Source of the DNA: Pseudomonadota bacterium | Lineage (GTDB): Bacteria; Pseudomonadota; Gammaproteobacteria; Burkholderiales; Burkholderiaceae | DNA length: 41,367 bases | Assembly: GCA_021783435.1 (NCBI GenBank) | Contig: JAJXUC010000016.1 | Location: 1-41,367 of the forward strand | Direction: 5' to 3' | Shown here: piece by piece, positions 25,630-33,882 of the stretch | Numbering within the stretch: position 1 is the first letter of the stretch | Layout: the number at the start of each line of letters is the position of its first letter | Translations under genes and position numbers: made by a program | The notes under the pieces: model-generated | Databases searched by the model: none | Seen by the model: only the letters and a program-made list of their open reading frames with translations | What the model was told of the DNA's origin: nothing

Positions 25630-27279
25630 TCAGGGATGGACGGCCTTGATCGCTGGGATCATCCAGGATAGCCCGTGTTGTTGGGCGACGACGAGCAAGC
25701 CCAGCAGCACCGTCAGCAGCACACTGTGCCAGAAGGTCCGGGCGAACACCACGCCCTCCTGGCCCTTGAGGTCGGTCGTGGATACCCCGGTGGCGATGTT
25801 CTGCGGCGAGATCATCTTGCCCATCACCCCACCCGAGGAGTTGGTCGCGGCCATGAGCACCGGGTTGAGATTCAACTGATGCGCCGCCACCACCTGCAAG
25901 TTGCCGAACAGCGCATTGCCCGAGGTGTCGCTGCCGGAGAGAAACACCGCAATCCAGCCCAGGAACGCCGAGACCAGCGGGAACAGCGCACCCGTGGAGG
26001 CCACGCCCATGCCCAGCGTGTAGCTCATGCCCGAGTAGTTGAGCAGGAAGGCCAGGCCCACGATCATCATCACGGTGGCGATGGCGATGCGCGTCTGCAC
26101 CCATGTGCGCCTCACACAGTCGAAGAACGCCCCCAGGCCCGTGCGCGTCCAGGCCGCAGCGATGATGGCCGACAGCAAGATCGCCGTGCCCGTGCCCATG
26201 GGCTGAAAGTCCCACAGTGCCACATAGGGCTTGTGGTATAGGGTGATGAATACCGCGTTATTCAGGCCGGGCCACAGCACCTTGGTGTCGCCGATCAGGA
26301 ACAGCTTGAGGTTGACCCAGACGATGACCACCACCGAGACCACCACCCAGGGCATCCAGCCGCCATAGCCCACGCGCGCCGTGCCCTTGGCCGCAGCCTG
26401 CGTGCGCACCACGGCAAAGGCCGGATCGGGTTCGGGCTTCCAGGTCTTGAGAAAGGCCACGGTGACGATGAGCGAGACCAGCGAGGCCAGCACGTCGGTG
26501 AGCTGGTAGCTGATGAAGTTGGAGGTGGCGAATTGCGTGAGCGCAAAGCTGCCGCCCGAGACCAGTAGCGCCGGCCACAGCTTGGCGATCGATTTGAGCC
26601 CACCGTACAGGCCCACGACATAGAACGGCAGCAGGAAGGCAAAAAACGGCAGTTGCCGCCCCACCATCGCCCCCAGGGTGTCGGGATGCATGCTGGTGAC
26701 GGCTCCCAGCACGGTGATGGGCACACCCAGGGCGCCGAAAGCCACCGGAGCGGTGTTGAAGATCAGGGTGTAGGTGAGGGCCTCCAGTGCCGGAAAACCC
26801 AGGCCGATGAGCAGCGCGCTGGTGATGGCCACCGGGGTGCCGAAACCGGCGATGCCCTCGAGCAGGCAACCAAAGGAAAACGCCACCACCAGCAGCACCA
26901 GGCGGCGGTCGTCGGGCAGGTGGTCGAGCATCCATTGGCGAAACTGCTCGAAGCGCCCGGACCGAACCGCCACGTTGTACAGCAGCAAGGCGTTGAAGAC
27001 GATCCACATCACGGGCGCCAGCGCCAGCGCCATGCCCGAGGCCACGGAGTTCAGGGCCAGACCCATGGGCATGCCCCACACGGCCACGGCCACGAGCAGG
27101 CCCACGAGCAGCCCGGCCAACGAGGCCTGCCAGGCGGGGCGGCGCAGCACCCCGAGCAGGATGAGGGCCACCGCGATGGGAATGGCTGCCACCACGAACG
27201 ACAACAACAAGGAGCCGGCAACAGGCGTCAGCGGCTGTGCGAAAACGATGCCCGCAGGCAGGGCGGTCGAGGCAATCAT
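25630..27279 (-). CDS. lctP: L-lactate permease
   Basis: Inner-membrane lactate/proton symporter of 549 residues with about a dozen hydrophobic segments, the usual size of the LctP family. Characteristic blocks are LLEGIAGFGTPVAITSALLI, FNTAPVAFGALGVPITVLG, FLGWIAVFLSGSDTSGNALF and AATNSSGGVMGKMISPQNIA. ATG 27279 is preceded by a near-perfect GGAAGGAG, better than the in-frame ATG at 27303. It is the first gene of the lactate unit: a promoter is readable upstream and an LldR-type operator sits over its predicted start point. Confidence 0.95.
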   Translation of the reverse strand: MIASTALPAGIVFAQPLTPVAGSLLLSFVVAAIPIAVALILLGVLRRPAWQASLAGLLVGLLVAVAVWGMPMGLALNSVASGMALALAPVMWIVFNALLLYNVAVRSGRFEQFRQWMLDHLPDDRRLVLLVVAFSFGCLLEGIAGFGTPVAITSALLIGLGFPALEALTYTLIFNTAPVAFGALGVPITVLGAVTSMHPDTLGAMVGRQLPFFAFLLPFYVVGLYGGLKSIAKLWPALLVSGGSFALTQFATSNFISYQLTDVLASLVSLIVTVAFLKTWKPEPDPAFAVVRTQAAAKGTARVGYGGWMPWVVVSVVVIVWVNLKLFLIGDTKVLWPGLNNAVFITLYHKPYVALWDFQPMGTGTAILLSAIIAAAWTRTGLGAFFDCVRRTWVQTRIAIATVMMIVGLAFLLNYSGMSYTLGMGVASTGALFPLVSAFLGWIAVFLSGSDTSGNALFGNLQVVAAHQLNLNPVLMAATNSSGGVMGKMISPQNIATGVSTTDLKGQEGVVFARTFWHSVLLTVLLGLLVVAQQHGLSWMIPAIKAVHP

Positions 27280-27429
27280 GGAGTCTCCTTCCAGGGAATT
27301 CAATGCAGAGGGAATGGCTTGCGCTCTTCGGTGTCGTCACCTTGCACGCATCTTGTGCGGCGGACCGACTCTCGGCGCGACTCCCGGTCGGAGTCTTTGT
27401 GGCCTGGCGTTTACCTGTCAATTGGTCAT

Positions 27430-27442
27430 TTGGTAAGACCAA
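27430..27442. promoter_or_regulatory. LldR-type operator, lctP-proximal
   Basis: TTGGT-AAG-ACCAA, a palindrome with the same arms and 3-base spacer as the operator next to lldR. It overlaps the predicted lctP transcription start, so bound LldR should block it. An extra half-site, AATTGGT, lies immediately beside it at 27420-27426. Confidence 0.75.
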
Positions 27443-27447
27443 TAAAG

Positions 27448-27476
27448 ATTAGAAATCCGCGCCTTGATTTCGTCAA
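27448..27476 (-). promoter_or_regulatory. Sigma-70 promoter for lctP-lldD
   Basis: On the - strand, -35 TTGACG (27476-27471) and -10 TCTAAT (27453-27448), each one base from consensus and separated by exactly 17 bases. The start point would be near 27441, inside the LldR-type operator, about 162 bases before lctP. Confidence 0.65.
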
Positions 27477-27535
27477 GACTTTGATAATTCAGACTTGATC
27501 AGTCGGAATATGTAAGGTAGCCACCACCTCTATAA

Positions 27536-27552
27536 AATTGGTCTGACCAATT
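27536..27552. promoter_or_regulatory. LldR-type operator, lldR-proximal
   Basis: AATTGGTCTGACCAATT, a perfect 8+1+8 palindrome matching the FadR-family TGGT-N-ACCA operator type. TATAAA immediately upstream (27531-27536) would be the lldR -10 element, so the operator covers the lldR start point. Its centre is about 108 bases from the other operator, close to a whole number of helical turns. Confidence 0.78.
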
Positions 27553-27571
27553 AGACGTGAAGGTCCCAAGC

Positions 27572-28348
27572 ATGAACATCATCAGACTGTCGGATGCGGT
27601 TGCAAACGACCTCGAGCGCCGCATCCTCGAGGGCTCCTGGAGGGCCGGGGATCGCCTGCCGCCTGAGCGTGAGCTGGCCGAACAACTGGGTGTGTCACGG
27701 CCGTCCCTGCGAGAAGGGCTGCAGAAGTTGGTGTCCAAAGGACTGATTCAGACGCGCCAGGGCGGCGGCACGGTCGTGACCGACAGGCTGCAGGCGAGCT
27801 TCGTCGATCCGTGGAGGGATATGCTCACCGGGCACCCGACCCTGCAGCAAGACCTGCTGGAGTTCCGCCATATGCTGGAAAGCCAGGCGGCGCTGCTGGC
27901 GTCGGAGCGGGCCAACGATTTCGACCTTCAGCGCATCGGCGCGGCGTTCGATGCGCTGGAACTGGCGTATGAGCAGGATGACCTGCACGCTTGCATCAAG
28001 CGGGATGTTGAATTTCACCAATCGATCGCCGAGGCATCCCACAACGTCCTGATCGCGCATCTCAGCGCAAGCCTGCATCGGCTGATTCAGGATCATGTGG
28101 AACAGAACCTGCACTACCTGCATGCTCATCCCGAGAAGTGGCAGCAGGTGCGCGAGCAGCATCGTGAGATCTGGGACAAGATGCAGACCCGCAATGCGCA
28201 GGCCGTGGCCTTGGCGGCGAGACAGCACATCGTTTTTTTGCAGCAGAACATGTCCGAAACGGCCTTGGCAGCCTTGCGCATCGAGAGCGCGAAGCGTCGA
28301 ATTCAAACGGGGACGATGACGCCGCCGGACCGGACAGTGGCTTCGTAG
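27572..28348 (+). CDS. lldR: Lactate-responsive GntR/FadR-family regulator LldR
   Basis: Transcription factor of 258 residues. The N-terminal winged helix has WRAGDRLPPERELAEQLGVS with RPSLREGLQKLVSKGLIQTR and the GGGTVV wing, typical of GntR. The C-terminal all-helical FCD domain carries the metal and ligand histidines in RDVEFHQSIAEASHN and in a later ARQHIVFLQ helix. It is divergent from lctP-lldD and flanked by two LldR-type palindromes, which supports control of lactate uptake and oxidation with L-lactate as effector. Start ATG 27572 is set by the family N-terminus. Confidence 0.92.
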   Translation: MNIIRLSDAVANDLERRILEGSWRAGDRLPPERELAEQLGVSRPSLREGLQKLVSKGLIQTRQGGGTVVTDRLQASFVDPWRDMLTGHPTLQQDLLEFRHMLESQAALLASERANDFDLQRIGAAFDALELAYEQDDLHACIKRDVEFHQSIAEASHNVLIAHLSASLHRLIQDHVEQNLHYLHAHPEKWQQVREQHREIWDKMQTRNAQAVALAARQHIVFLQQNMSETALAALRIESAKRRIQTGTMTPPDRTVAS

Positions 28349-28502
28349 TCTCCCCGTGGGTGGCGATTCGCCGTGCCCAACGCCGGTCGGATCGGCGGAC
28401 GTCCTGTGCCTGCGCGGTCACGGAGGCACCGTGATCGATCGCCAGGCCCAACCGGCTTCGGAAACCAGGTCCAGCGGCGCGGAACCGCACGTCGCCGCCG
28501 CA

Positions 28503-28526
28503 CGGCAGCTCTATAGAGCGCTGCCG
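28503..28526. repeat. Inverted repeat upstream of thiG
   Basis: A 24-base near-palindrome with outer arms CGGCAG and CTGCCG and an inner self-complementary CTCTATAGAG. It lies 63 bases before the thiG start and about 150 bases after lldR. No T-run follows, so an operator is more likely than a terminator; the protein that would bind is unknown. No thiamine riboswitch landmarks are seen here. Confidence 0.5.
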
Positions 28527-28588
28527 CAGTCCGCCCCAGCTTCATTCGACGCTGACCGTTCGCTTCAAATTGACCAAGGATCCATGCC

Positions 28589-29410
28589 ATGCATCGAGAA
28601 TCAACGGTTGACACAGGTTGGTGTGTCGCGGGCGTCAAGCTCCAGAGCCGGTTCCTGCTGGGCAGCGCCAGCTACCCATCGCCACAGGCCCTGCGCGATT
28701 CGATAGGCGCCTCCGGCACGCAGGTCGTGACCGTCGGTCTCAAGCGGATGCTCGCGGCACAGGACAGTGACGGTTTCGTCGCCGTGCTGCGCGAAACCCT
28801 GGCGGCATGCAGGGCACATGTGCTGCCCAATACCGCCGGGTGTTACAGCGCGCGTGAGGCGATCGGCATGGCGCACATGGCACGCGAGCTCTATCAAACT
28901 CCTTGGATCAAACTCGAAGTGATCGGCGAGGCGCACACCCTGCAGCCCGATCCCGTCGAACTGGTGGAAGCCGCGCGCGTCCTGGTGCGCGAGGGTTTCG
29001 TCGTGTGGCCATACTGCACGGATGACCTGTTGACCTGTCGGCGCCTGCTTGACGCGGGCTGCGAGGTGCTGATGCCCTGGGGTGCGCCCATCGGTTCCGG
29101 ACAGGGGCTGCTCAACCCTTTCGCCCTGCGCACGCTGCGCGAGTGCCTGCCGAACGCCACCCTGATCGTGGATGCCGGCATTGGCACGCCCTCGCATGCT
29201 GCGCAAGCCATGGAGATGGGATTCGATGCCGTGCTGCTGTGCTCGGCAGTGTCGCGCTCGCGCGATCCGGTTGAGATGGCGCGAGCCTTCGCGCTGGCGA
29301 TCGAGGCTGGTCGCGGGGCTTGGCGTGCCGGCGCCATCGCCAAGCACGATCGCGCCATTCCGAGCACGCCCACGGGCGCGAAGTCCCGGACTCCTCAAGC
29401 CTGCGTTTAG
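28589..29410 (+). CDS. thiG: ThiG-like thiazole synthase, solitary and partly divergent
   Basis: TIM-barrel protein of 273 residues matching ThiG, which builds the thiazole ring of thiamine from deoxyxylulose phosphate, dehydroglycine and ThiS-thiocarboxylate. The Schiff-base Lys108 is in WIKLEVIGEA; the blocks NTAGCYSAREAI, MPWGAPIGSGQGLLNP and VDAGIGTPSHAAQAMEMGFD are conserved. The usual NTAI phosphate-binding block after DAVLL reads CSAV here (residues 218-221). The C-terminus has an extra tail. AAGGA lies upstream of ATG 28589. No thiS, thiF, thiO or thiH is in the window. It lies between lldR and the convergent ipdC. It may be a second copy or a specialised paralogue. Confidence 0.82.
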   Translation: MHRESTVDTGWCVAGVKLQSRFLLGSASYPSPQALRDSIGASGTQVVTVGLKRMLAAQDSDGFVAVLRETLAACRAHVLPNTAGCYSAREAIGMAHMARELYQTPWIKLEVIGEAHTLQPDPVELVEAARVLVREGFVVWPYCTDDLLTCRRLLDAGCEVLMPWGAPIGSGQGLLNPFALRTLRECLPNATLIVDAGIGTPSHAAQAMEMGFDAVLLCSAVSRSRDPVEMARAFALAIEAGRGAWRAGAIAKHDRAIPSTPTGAKSRTPQACV

Positions 29411-29478
29411 GCCCGCGCCGCACAGTTCGCGCGCGCGCATGGCGTCCGCGCGTCGGCTGCCGCATCGCGCAGACGTGT

Positions 29479-31188
29479 TCAGCGTCGCTGGATGTCGGGC
29501 CGTTGCCGACGCGGCGCTTCGGCGGCAGGGCATGGGGCTGTCGATGCGTTCGGGTCGGCCGGAGCCGACAACCGCCGCACGGCATGCACATAGCGCTCCA
29601 GGGTGGGGGACAACACCCCTGGAGCCAGCCGAATGTCCAGCAACTGAAAACGCCCTCGCGAGGCGTGGGCATGCTCCAGCGCGTGCTCGAGTTCCAGGCG
29701 CGTGCGCACCACGACGCCGTCACCACCCATGCCGCTCGCCATCGATGCGAAGTCCCATGTCGGCAGTGCGGTGAAGCGAGCGCCGGGTTCGAACACCCGG
29801 AGCATTTCCCACGCCGAATTGTTGAAGACCAGAACGATGGGATCCCAGCCATACTTGCAAGCGTTGCCCAATTCCCACCCCGTCATCTGGAAAGCCCCGT
29901 CACCAACCAGAATGATGGGGCGTTGCCCCGTGGACGCCTGCAAGCCCAGCCCTGCCGGAACGCCATAGCCCATGGTCGCGTAGTAGCCTGGGGCGATCAG
30001 CTCGCTCGGCCCGATGTCCATGGCCGTGAACAGGCAATCCCCGACATCGCTGGCCAGGGGCATGGGGCCGTGCCGCTGCATCAGCGCGTTGACAGCGGCC
30101 GCAATGTCGAGCGGATTGACTGGCGCGTCTTCAGCGTCTTCTGCGGGGGGTGAAACGACCTTCGTGCGTTCGTCGATCCGCTGAACCTGCACCGCCGGAA
30201 CCCGTTCCAGCAGGGCATCGATCAGCGCCGCGAGCGGGACATCGGGGTAGACGTGATGCCCCATCACCACACGACCCTCGAGCGCCTGGATCGCATGCCG
30301 AAGATCGATGCGTTGGGCCGATACGGCGAAATTGGTGTCGGACACGATCACGCCGAGCAGCAGCAGCCCGTCGGAGTTTTCAACCTCGGCGGCGATGGCC
30401 GGGTCTCCAGCCACACCGAGATAGGTGCCGCGCAGCGCAACCTCGGCTGCGGCCAGCAAACCGCGCCCCATGAAACTGGTCACCACGGGCATCCCCAGCC
30501 TGCGCGTGAGTTCGGCCACGCGGGATTCCAGCGCGTAGCGCCGTACTTCCACGCCAACCATCAGGACGGGGCGCTGCGCGGCTTGCAGGCGCGACAGCAG
30601 TTCATCGGCGCAGGTGGCCAGGGCCTCCGCATCCTGCCTGGGCCAGGGGAGGGTGGGTACTGCCTCGCAGATCCGTCCAGGCATGTCACGCGGGATCTCG
30701 ATGTAAACCGGGCGCGATGCGCGCAACGCTGTGTCGAGCACCCGGGCCATGTGTTGGGGGGCGGTGGCCGGATCATCCAGTCTGGCGCGATCCACGGTGA
30801 TTTCCTGATAGATCTTCCACTGCGAATCCAGGGTCTTGACCTGATGGTGCAGCAGATAGCCACTGGCTGCTTCGTACGTGGCGGGTGCTCCCGAGATCAC
30901 GACCACGGGGACACGTTCGGCGTAGGCGCCAGCCACGGCGTTGACCATGTTCAGTGCGCCGGCTCCATAGGTGACGGCCGCCACGCCCAAACCGCCGCGC
31001 AGGCGGGCGGCGGCATCCGCCGCGAAACCGACGCCCGGTTCGTGGGACAGCGTGTAGAGGGGCAGGGTGGCGCAGCGCTCGAATTCGCGAAAAAGCGGGA
31101 GAGCAAAGTCACCGGGAATCCCGAAAATTTCAGTCGCCCCGCGTTGTTTCAGGGCCTGGAGTAGGCGTGCGGTCAGTGTGGTCGTCAT
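29479..31188 (-). CDS. ipdC: Phenylpyruvate/indolepyruvate decarboxylase
   Basis: Thiamine-diphosphate enzyme of 569 residues, strongly resembling the Azospirillum-type IpdC/PPDC that decarboxylates phenylpyruvate and indole-3-pyruvate to aldehydes, a step towards phenylacetate or auxin. Visible: catalytic Glu50 in TLSHEPGVGFAADAAAR, the AAVTYGAGALNMVNAVAGAY block, and the TPP-binding segment from GDGAFQMTGWELGN to VFNN. It carries a short Pro/Arg-rich C-terminal extension. It lies 122 bases after ubiT on the same strand, so it could share the transcript, but a separate promoter is possible. The aldehyde product suggests fermentative or redox disposal of aromatic amino acids. Confidence 0.88.
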   Translation of the reverse strand: MTTTLTARLLQALKQRGATEIFGIPGDFALPLFREFERCATLPLYTLSHEPGVGFAADAAARLRGGLGVAAVTYGAGALNMVNAVAGAYAERVPVVVISGAPATYEAASGYLLHHQVKTLDSQWKIYQEITVDRARLDDPATAPQHMARVLDTALRASRPVYIEIPRDMPGRICEAVPTLPWPRQDAEALATCADELLSRLQAAQRPVLMVGVEVRRYALESRVAELTRRLGMPVVTSFMGRGLLAAAEVALRGTYLGVAGDPAIAAEVENSDGLLLLGVIVSDTNFAVSAQRIDLRHAIQALEGRVVMGHHVYPDVPLAALIDALLERVPAVQVQRIDERTKVVSPPAEDAEDAPVNPLDIAAAVNALMQRHGPMPLASDVGDCLFTAMDIGPSELIAPGYYATMGYGVPAGLGLQASTGQRPIILVGDGAFQMTGWELGNACKYGWDPIVLVFNNSAWEMLRVFEPGARFTALPTWDFASMASGMGGDGVVVRTRLELEHALEHAHASRGRFQLLDIRLAPGVLSPTLERYVHAVRRLSAPADPNASTAPCPAAEAPRRQRPDIQRR

Positions 31189-31310
31189 GGTCGGACTCGT
31201 TGGGTTTCAAAGCGTCGCATGTGGATGGTGGCTCCGCCCATCCGCCCATCCGCCGATCGGCCAGGCCAGATTCGTCGGCTCGCGCAGGTTTCAGGCATCG
31301 CCCCCGGGAC

Positions 31311-31817
31311 TCAGCGCCATAAGGGGCCGATGGCGTCGAGCGTGTTTTTCACCATCAACCCGAATTCCGTGTCGCCTTCCATCACCAGCGCGCGCTCAAA
31401 AAACAGCCGGTCGGCGTCGTCGATGCCACGCACCAGGCGCCATAGGGACGCGCTCGTGCTGCGGATGGTGACTGCTGCGGGGTCATCGAGTGGCGCGACC
31501 CTGAACCCCTGAGCGTTCAGCCGCAAGCGAAGTCGCAGCCCAAGGTCTTCGAGATCCAGGCAAACCGTCCGCCCAGACCACGCCGAATGCGTCTCGGCAT
31601 CCAGCTGCGGGAGCAGAACGCGATCCAGCAGGCGTGCCAGCGCAAACGACGGAGGTTGCATCGGCAACGTGCGAACGACCTGGCGCAACGGTTCGGGAAT
31701 GGATGCGGCGATCTGCACGGCGGCATTCCCCAAGGTATTCAGCCAATGGGCAGGAGCGCCCGGGCGAGGGTCACGCGAAACCGCGGGATCATGCTTCGAC
31801 ATGGACATGTTCAACAT
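31311..31817 (-). CDS. ubiT: SCP2-domain accessory protein for O2-independent ubiquinone synthesis
   Basis: Protein of 168 residues with an SCP2 sterol-carrier domain, the lipid-binding fold of UbiT/UbiJ. The region from about residue 63 (LDRVLLPQLDAETHSAWSGR) to the C-terminus, with LRLRLNAQGFRVAPLDDPAAVTIRS and the ERALVMEGDTEFGLMVKNTL block, matches the family. In E. coli UbiT holds polyprenyl intermediates while UbiU and UbiV hydroxylate the ring without oxygen. It follows ubiV by 39 bases on the same strand. The ATG at 31817 is used; two further in-frame ATGs within six codons are possible. Confidence 0.88.
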   Translation of the reverse strand: MLNMSMSKHDPAVSRDPRPGAPAHWLNTLGNAAVQIAASIPEPLRQVVRTLPMQPPSFALARLLDRVLLPQLDAETHSAWSGRTVCLDLEDLGLRLRLRLNAQGFRVAPLDDPAAVTIRSTSASLWRLVRGIDDADRLFFERALVMEGDTEFGLMVKNTLDAIGPLWR

Positions 31818-31856
31818 TCCCGGATGGAGTTCTGCGAGAGCCGTACCGCTTCGGCG

Positions 31857-32825
31857 TCAGGCACGGTTCAGAACAAATTGCATGCCGGGCTGGCGGTGGA
31901 CGTAACCATTGACCAAGGTTCCCGGCAAAGGCATCGCGCGCAGGGTTGCCAGTGCGTCATCGGCCGAGGCTCCCTGGTTGTAGACGGCGTCGAACTGTGC
32001 GAGCACGTCCATGAAGCCTTGGCTGCAGGGCGACAGTCGAAGACGCGAGACGCCAGCCTGTCGCAGGACCTGGGCCTCTCCGATCAGTGCCTGCACGCCG
32101 GCTGACTGAACCTGGGTTCCATTCAAACAAAGGAAGGGCTGGCCCTCGCTGCTGCTGAGCAGGAGCCCATCGGCGTCATCCAGGCAGCGGAACGCGCAGG
32201 AGTCCTTGTGCAAGTGATGATGCCGCGCGGTGAAGCATCGCGCCGAGAATGCAAGTGGCAGGCGCCCAAAAGCCCAAATCTCGGTGCGGATCACGTCGCC
32301 GCTGACGGCGCGCACCGGGTTGTCCCTTGGGTTCACGCAGGCCATGGCATCCAGGGACAACTCCACTGGGGCAACCCATCGCCCTGCGCCCCACGCGGCA
32401 TGTTCCGAAAGCGCCTCGCGGTTGTAAATGTTGAGGTGCGGGCTGAGAACGAAGGGCTGGAGATCACGCGCCCCACGCCGCGCCTCGACCAGGGCCTGGA
32501 TGGCCGACATGTCGCCGGCCTCGACCGCGAATTCATCCTGATTCACCAGATCGCGCACGGAGCGCAACTCGCCCTCGCTCATCACCAGGGCCTGAGAAGC
32601 CAGGATCACCTCTTTGCCCGCAGCCTGCAATTCACGCCCCAACGCCAGCCAGTCGGCGAGCTTCATCTCGTGCCGGCGCGAGCAGACGACCTCTCCCAGC
32701 ACGACCGTATTCGCAGCGCTGTCGGCGACATGCGCATAGAACTGCATCAGCGCAGGCCTTGGCCACCCATACTGAACAGGGCCTACTGTCAATGCGAATC
32801 TCGAGGTGGCGACGGGGTCAGTCAT
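31857..32825 (-). CDS. ubiV: U32-family ubiquinone hydroxylation protein UbiV
   Basis: U32 peptidase-like protein of 322 residues. It carries the four cysteines expected for the UbiV 4Fe-4S cluster: Cys48 in EVVCSRRHEM, then Cys197, Cys210 and Cys214 in ARCFTARHHHLHKDSCAFRC. UbiV works with UbiU to hydroxylate the ubiquinone ring anaerobically, with prephenate as the suggested oxygen donor. About 30 residues longer than E. coli UbiV. Start ATG 32825 is assigned by similarity (MTDPVATSRFALTVGPVQYG); no strong ribosome binding site is visible. It follows ubiU by 31 bases. Confidence 0.92.
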   Translation of the reverse strand: MTDPVATSRFALTVGPVQYGWPRPALMQFYAHVADSAANTVVLGEVVCSRRHEMKLADWLALGRELQAAGKEVILASQALVMSEGELRSVRDLVNQDEFAVEAGDMSAIQALVEARRGARDLQPFVLSPHLNIYNREALSEHAAWGAGRWVAPVELSLDAMACVNPRDNPVRAVSGDVIRTEIWAFGRLPLAFSARCFTARHHHLHKDSCAFRCLDDADGLLLSSSEGQPFLCLNGTQVQSAGVQALIGEAQVLRQAGVSRLRLSPCSQGFMDVLAQFDAVYNQGASADDALATLRAMPLPGTLVNGYVHRQPGMQFVLNRA

Positions 32826-32856
32826 GGCACGTATCCATTGCGTGGAACTGTGGTTG

Positions 32857-33882
32857 CTAGCGCCAGGGCCGGTCATAGGCGCCCAGCGTCTGTTGTTGCC
32901 CTTCAGCCCAGCGCGCAAGTTGCGCCGACCATGTGGGCAGCACCGCATAGCGATGGGGCGATACGGCCAGATCGATGGCGGCACGCCAAACCCGGGTGAC
33001 CTCGGCAACGTAGCTGGGGCTTCGCTGTCGGCCTTCGATCTTGATCGCCTTGACCCCGGCGTCGATCAATTGGGGCAGCAGTTCGAGCGTGTTCAGGCTG
33101 GTGGGCTCTTCAAGCGCGTAGTCGCGCATCCCGCCGACATCGAACCGGCCCTTGCACAGGGTTGGATAGGCGCGTGGCTCATCGGGCGCGTAGCGGTCGA
33201 TGAGGACATCGTTCAGGCGCGCTTCGACGCTGTCGTCACGGTCGACCCAACGCACAGCCGACGGCGGCGAGCACACACCGGCATTGTTGGGCGACTGCCC
33301 GGTCGCGTACGACGACAGTGCGCAGCGTCCTTCCACCATCACGCAAAGGCTTCCGAAGCCGAACACCTCGATGTCGACGCCGGTGTGCCGGATGACCTGC
33401 GCCACTTGCGACAAGGTCAGGACGCGGGGCAGAACCGCTCGTTGAATGGCGTATTGCTCACGGTAGAACTCGATCGCTGCGTAGGACGTTGCCGAGGCCT
33501 GCACGGACAGATGCAGGCGCATGCCGGGGTGATGGCGCCGCGCATGGGCCAGCATCGCGACGTCGGCCACGATCAGCGCGTCGGCGCCGAGCTCGACGGC
33601 GCGATCGATCGTTCGAAACCAGTGCTCCGGATCTTGCCCTGCGGCGAAGGTGTTGAGTGCCATCAAAACCCGGACTCCGCGCCTGTGGGCATAGTCAACG
33701 CCGGCGCGAATCTGTGCATCATCGAAGTTCAGGCCAGCGAAGTTTCGCGCATTGGTCGCTCCGCGCAAGCCCAGATAGACCGCATCCGCGCCGGCGTCCA
33801 CGGCCATTTCCAGGGCGCGCAAGGAGCCCGCCGGACAGACGAGTTCTGGTTGCTGCCTGGTCATCGCACTCATTGATTCCAT
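32857..33882 (-). CDS. ubiU: U32-family ubiquinone hydroxylation protein UbiU
   Basis: U32 peptidase-like protein of 341 residues. Cluster ligands are Cys180 and Cys187 (SLCVMVEGRCALSSY), Cys204 (AGVCSPPS) and Cys243 (TLCKGRFD), matching UbiU. It partners UbiV in oxygen-independent ubiquinone synthesis. The ATG at 33882 has GAGG six bases upstream and overlaps the nrdG end by 13 bases; the in-frame ATG at 33873 forms an ATGA overlap with the nrdG stop and is equally usable. Either way translation is probably coupled to nrdG, which ties quinone synthesis to anaerobic dNTP synthesis. Confidence 0.93.
   Translation of the reverse strand: MESMSAMTRQQPELVCPAGSLRALEMAVDAGADAVYLGLRGATNARNFAGLNFDDAQIRAGVDYAHRRGVRVLMALNTFAAGQDPEHWFRTIDRAVELGADALIVADVAMLAHARRHHPGMRLHLSVQASATSYAAIEFYREQYAIQRAVLPRVLTLSQVAQVIRHTGVDIEVFGFGSLCVMVEGRCALSSYATGQSPNNAGVCSPPSAVRWVDRDDSVEARLNDVLIDRYAPDEPRAYPTLCKGRFDVGGMRDYALEEPTSLNTLELLPQLIDAGVKAIKIEGRQRSPSYVAEVTRVWRAAIDLAVSPHRYAVLPTWSAQLARWAEGQQQTLGAYDRPWR

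Noticed and set aside
27464..27476. TTGATTTCGTCAA as an Fnr box near lctP
   Set aside because: The spacer between TTGA and TCAA is 5 bases instead of 6, and the right arm is part of the lctP -35 element.
28349..28588. A thiamine riboswitch before thiG
   Set aside because: The CTGAGA and ACCTGATCTGG-type landmarks are absent on the + strand.
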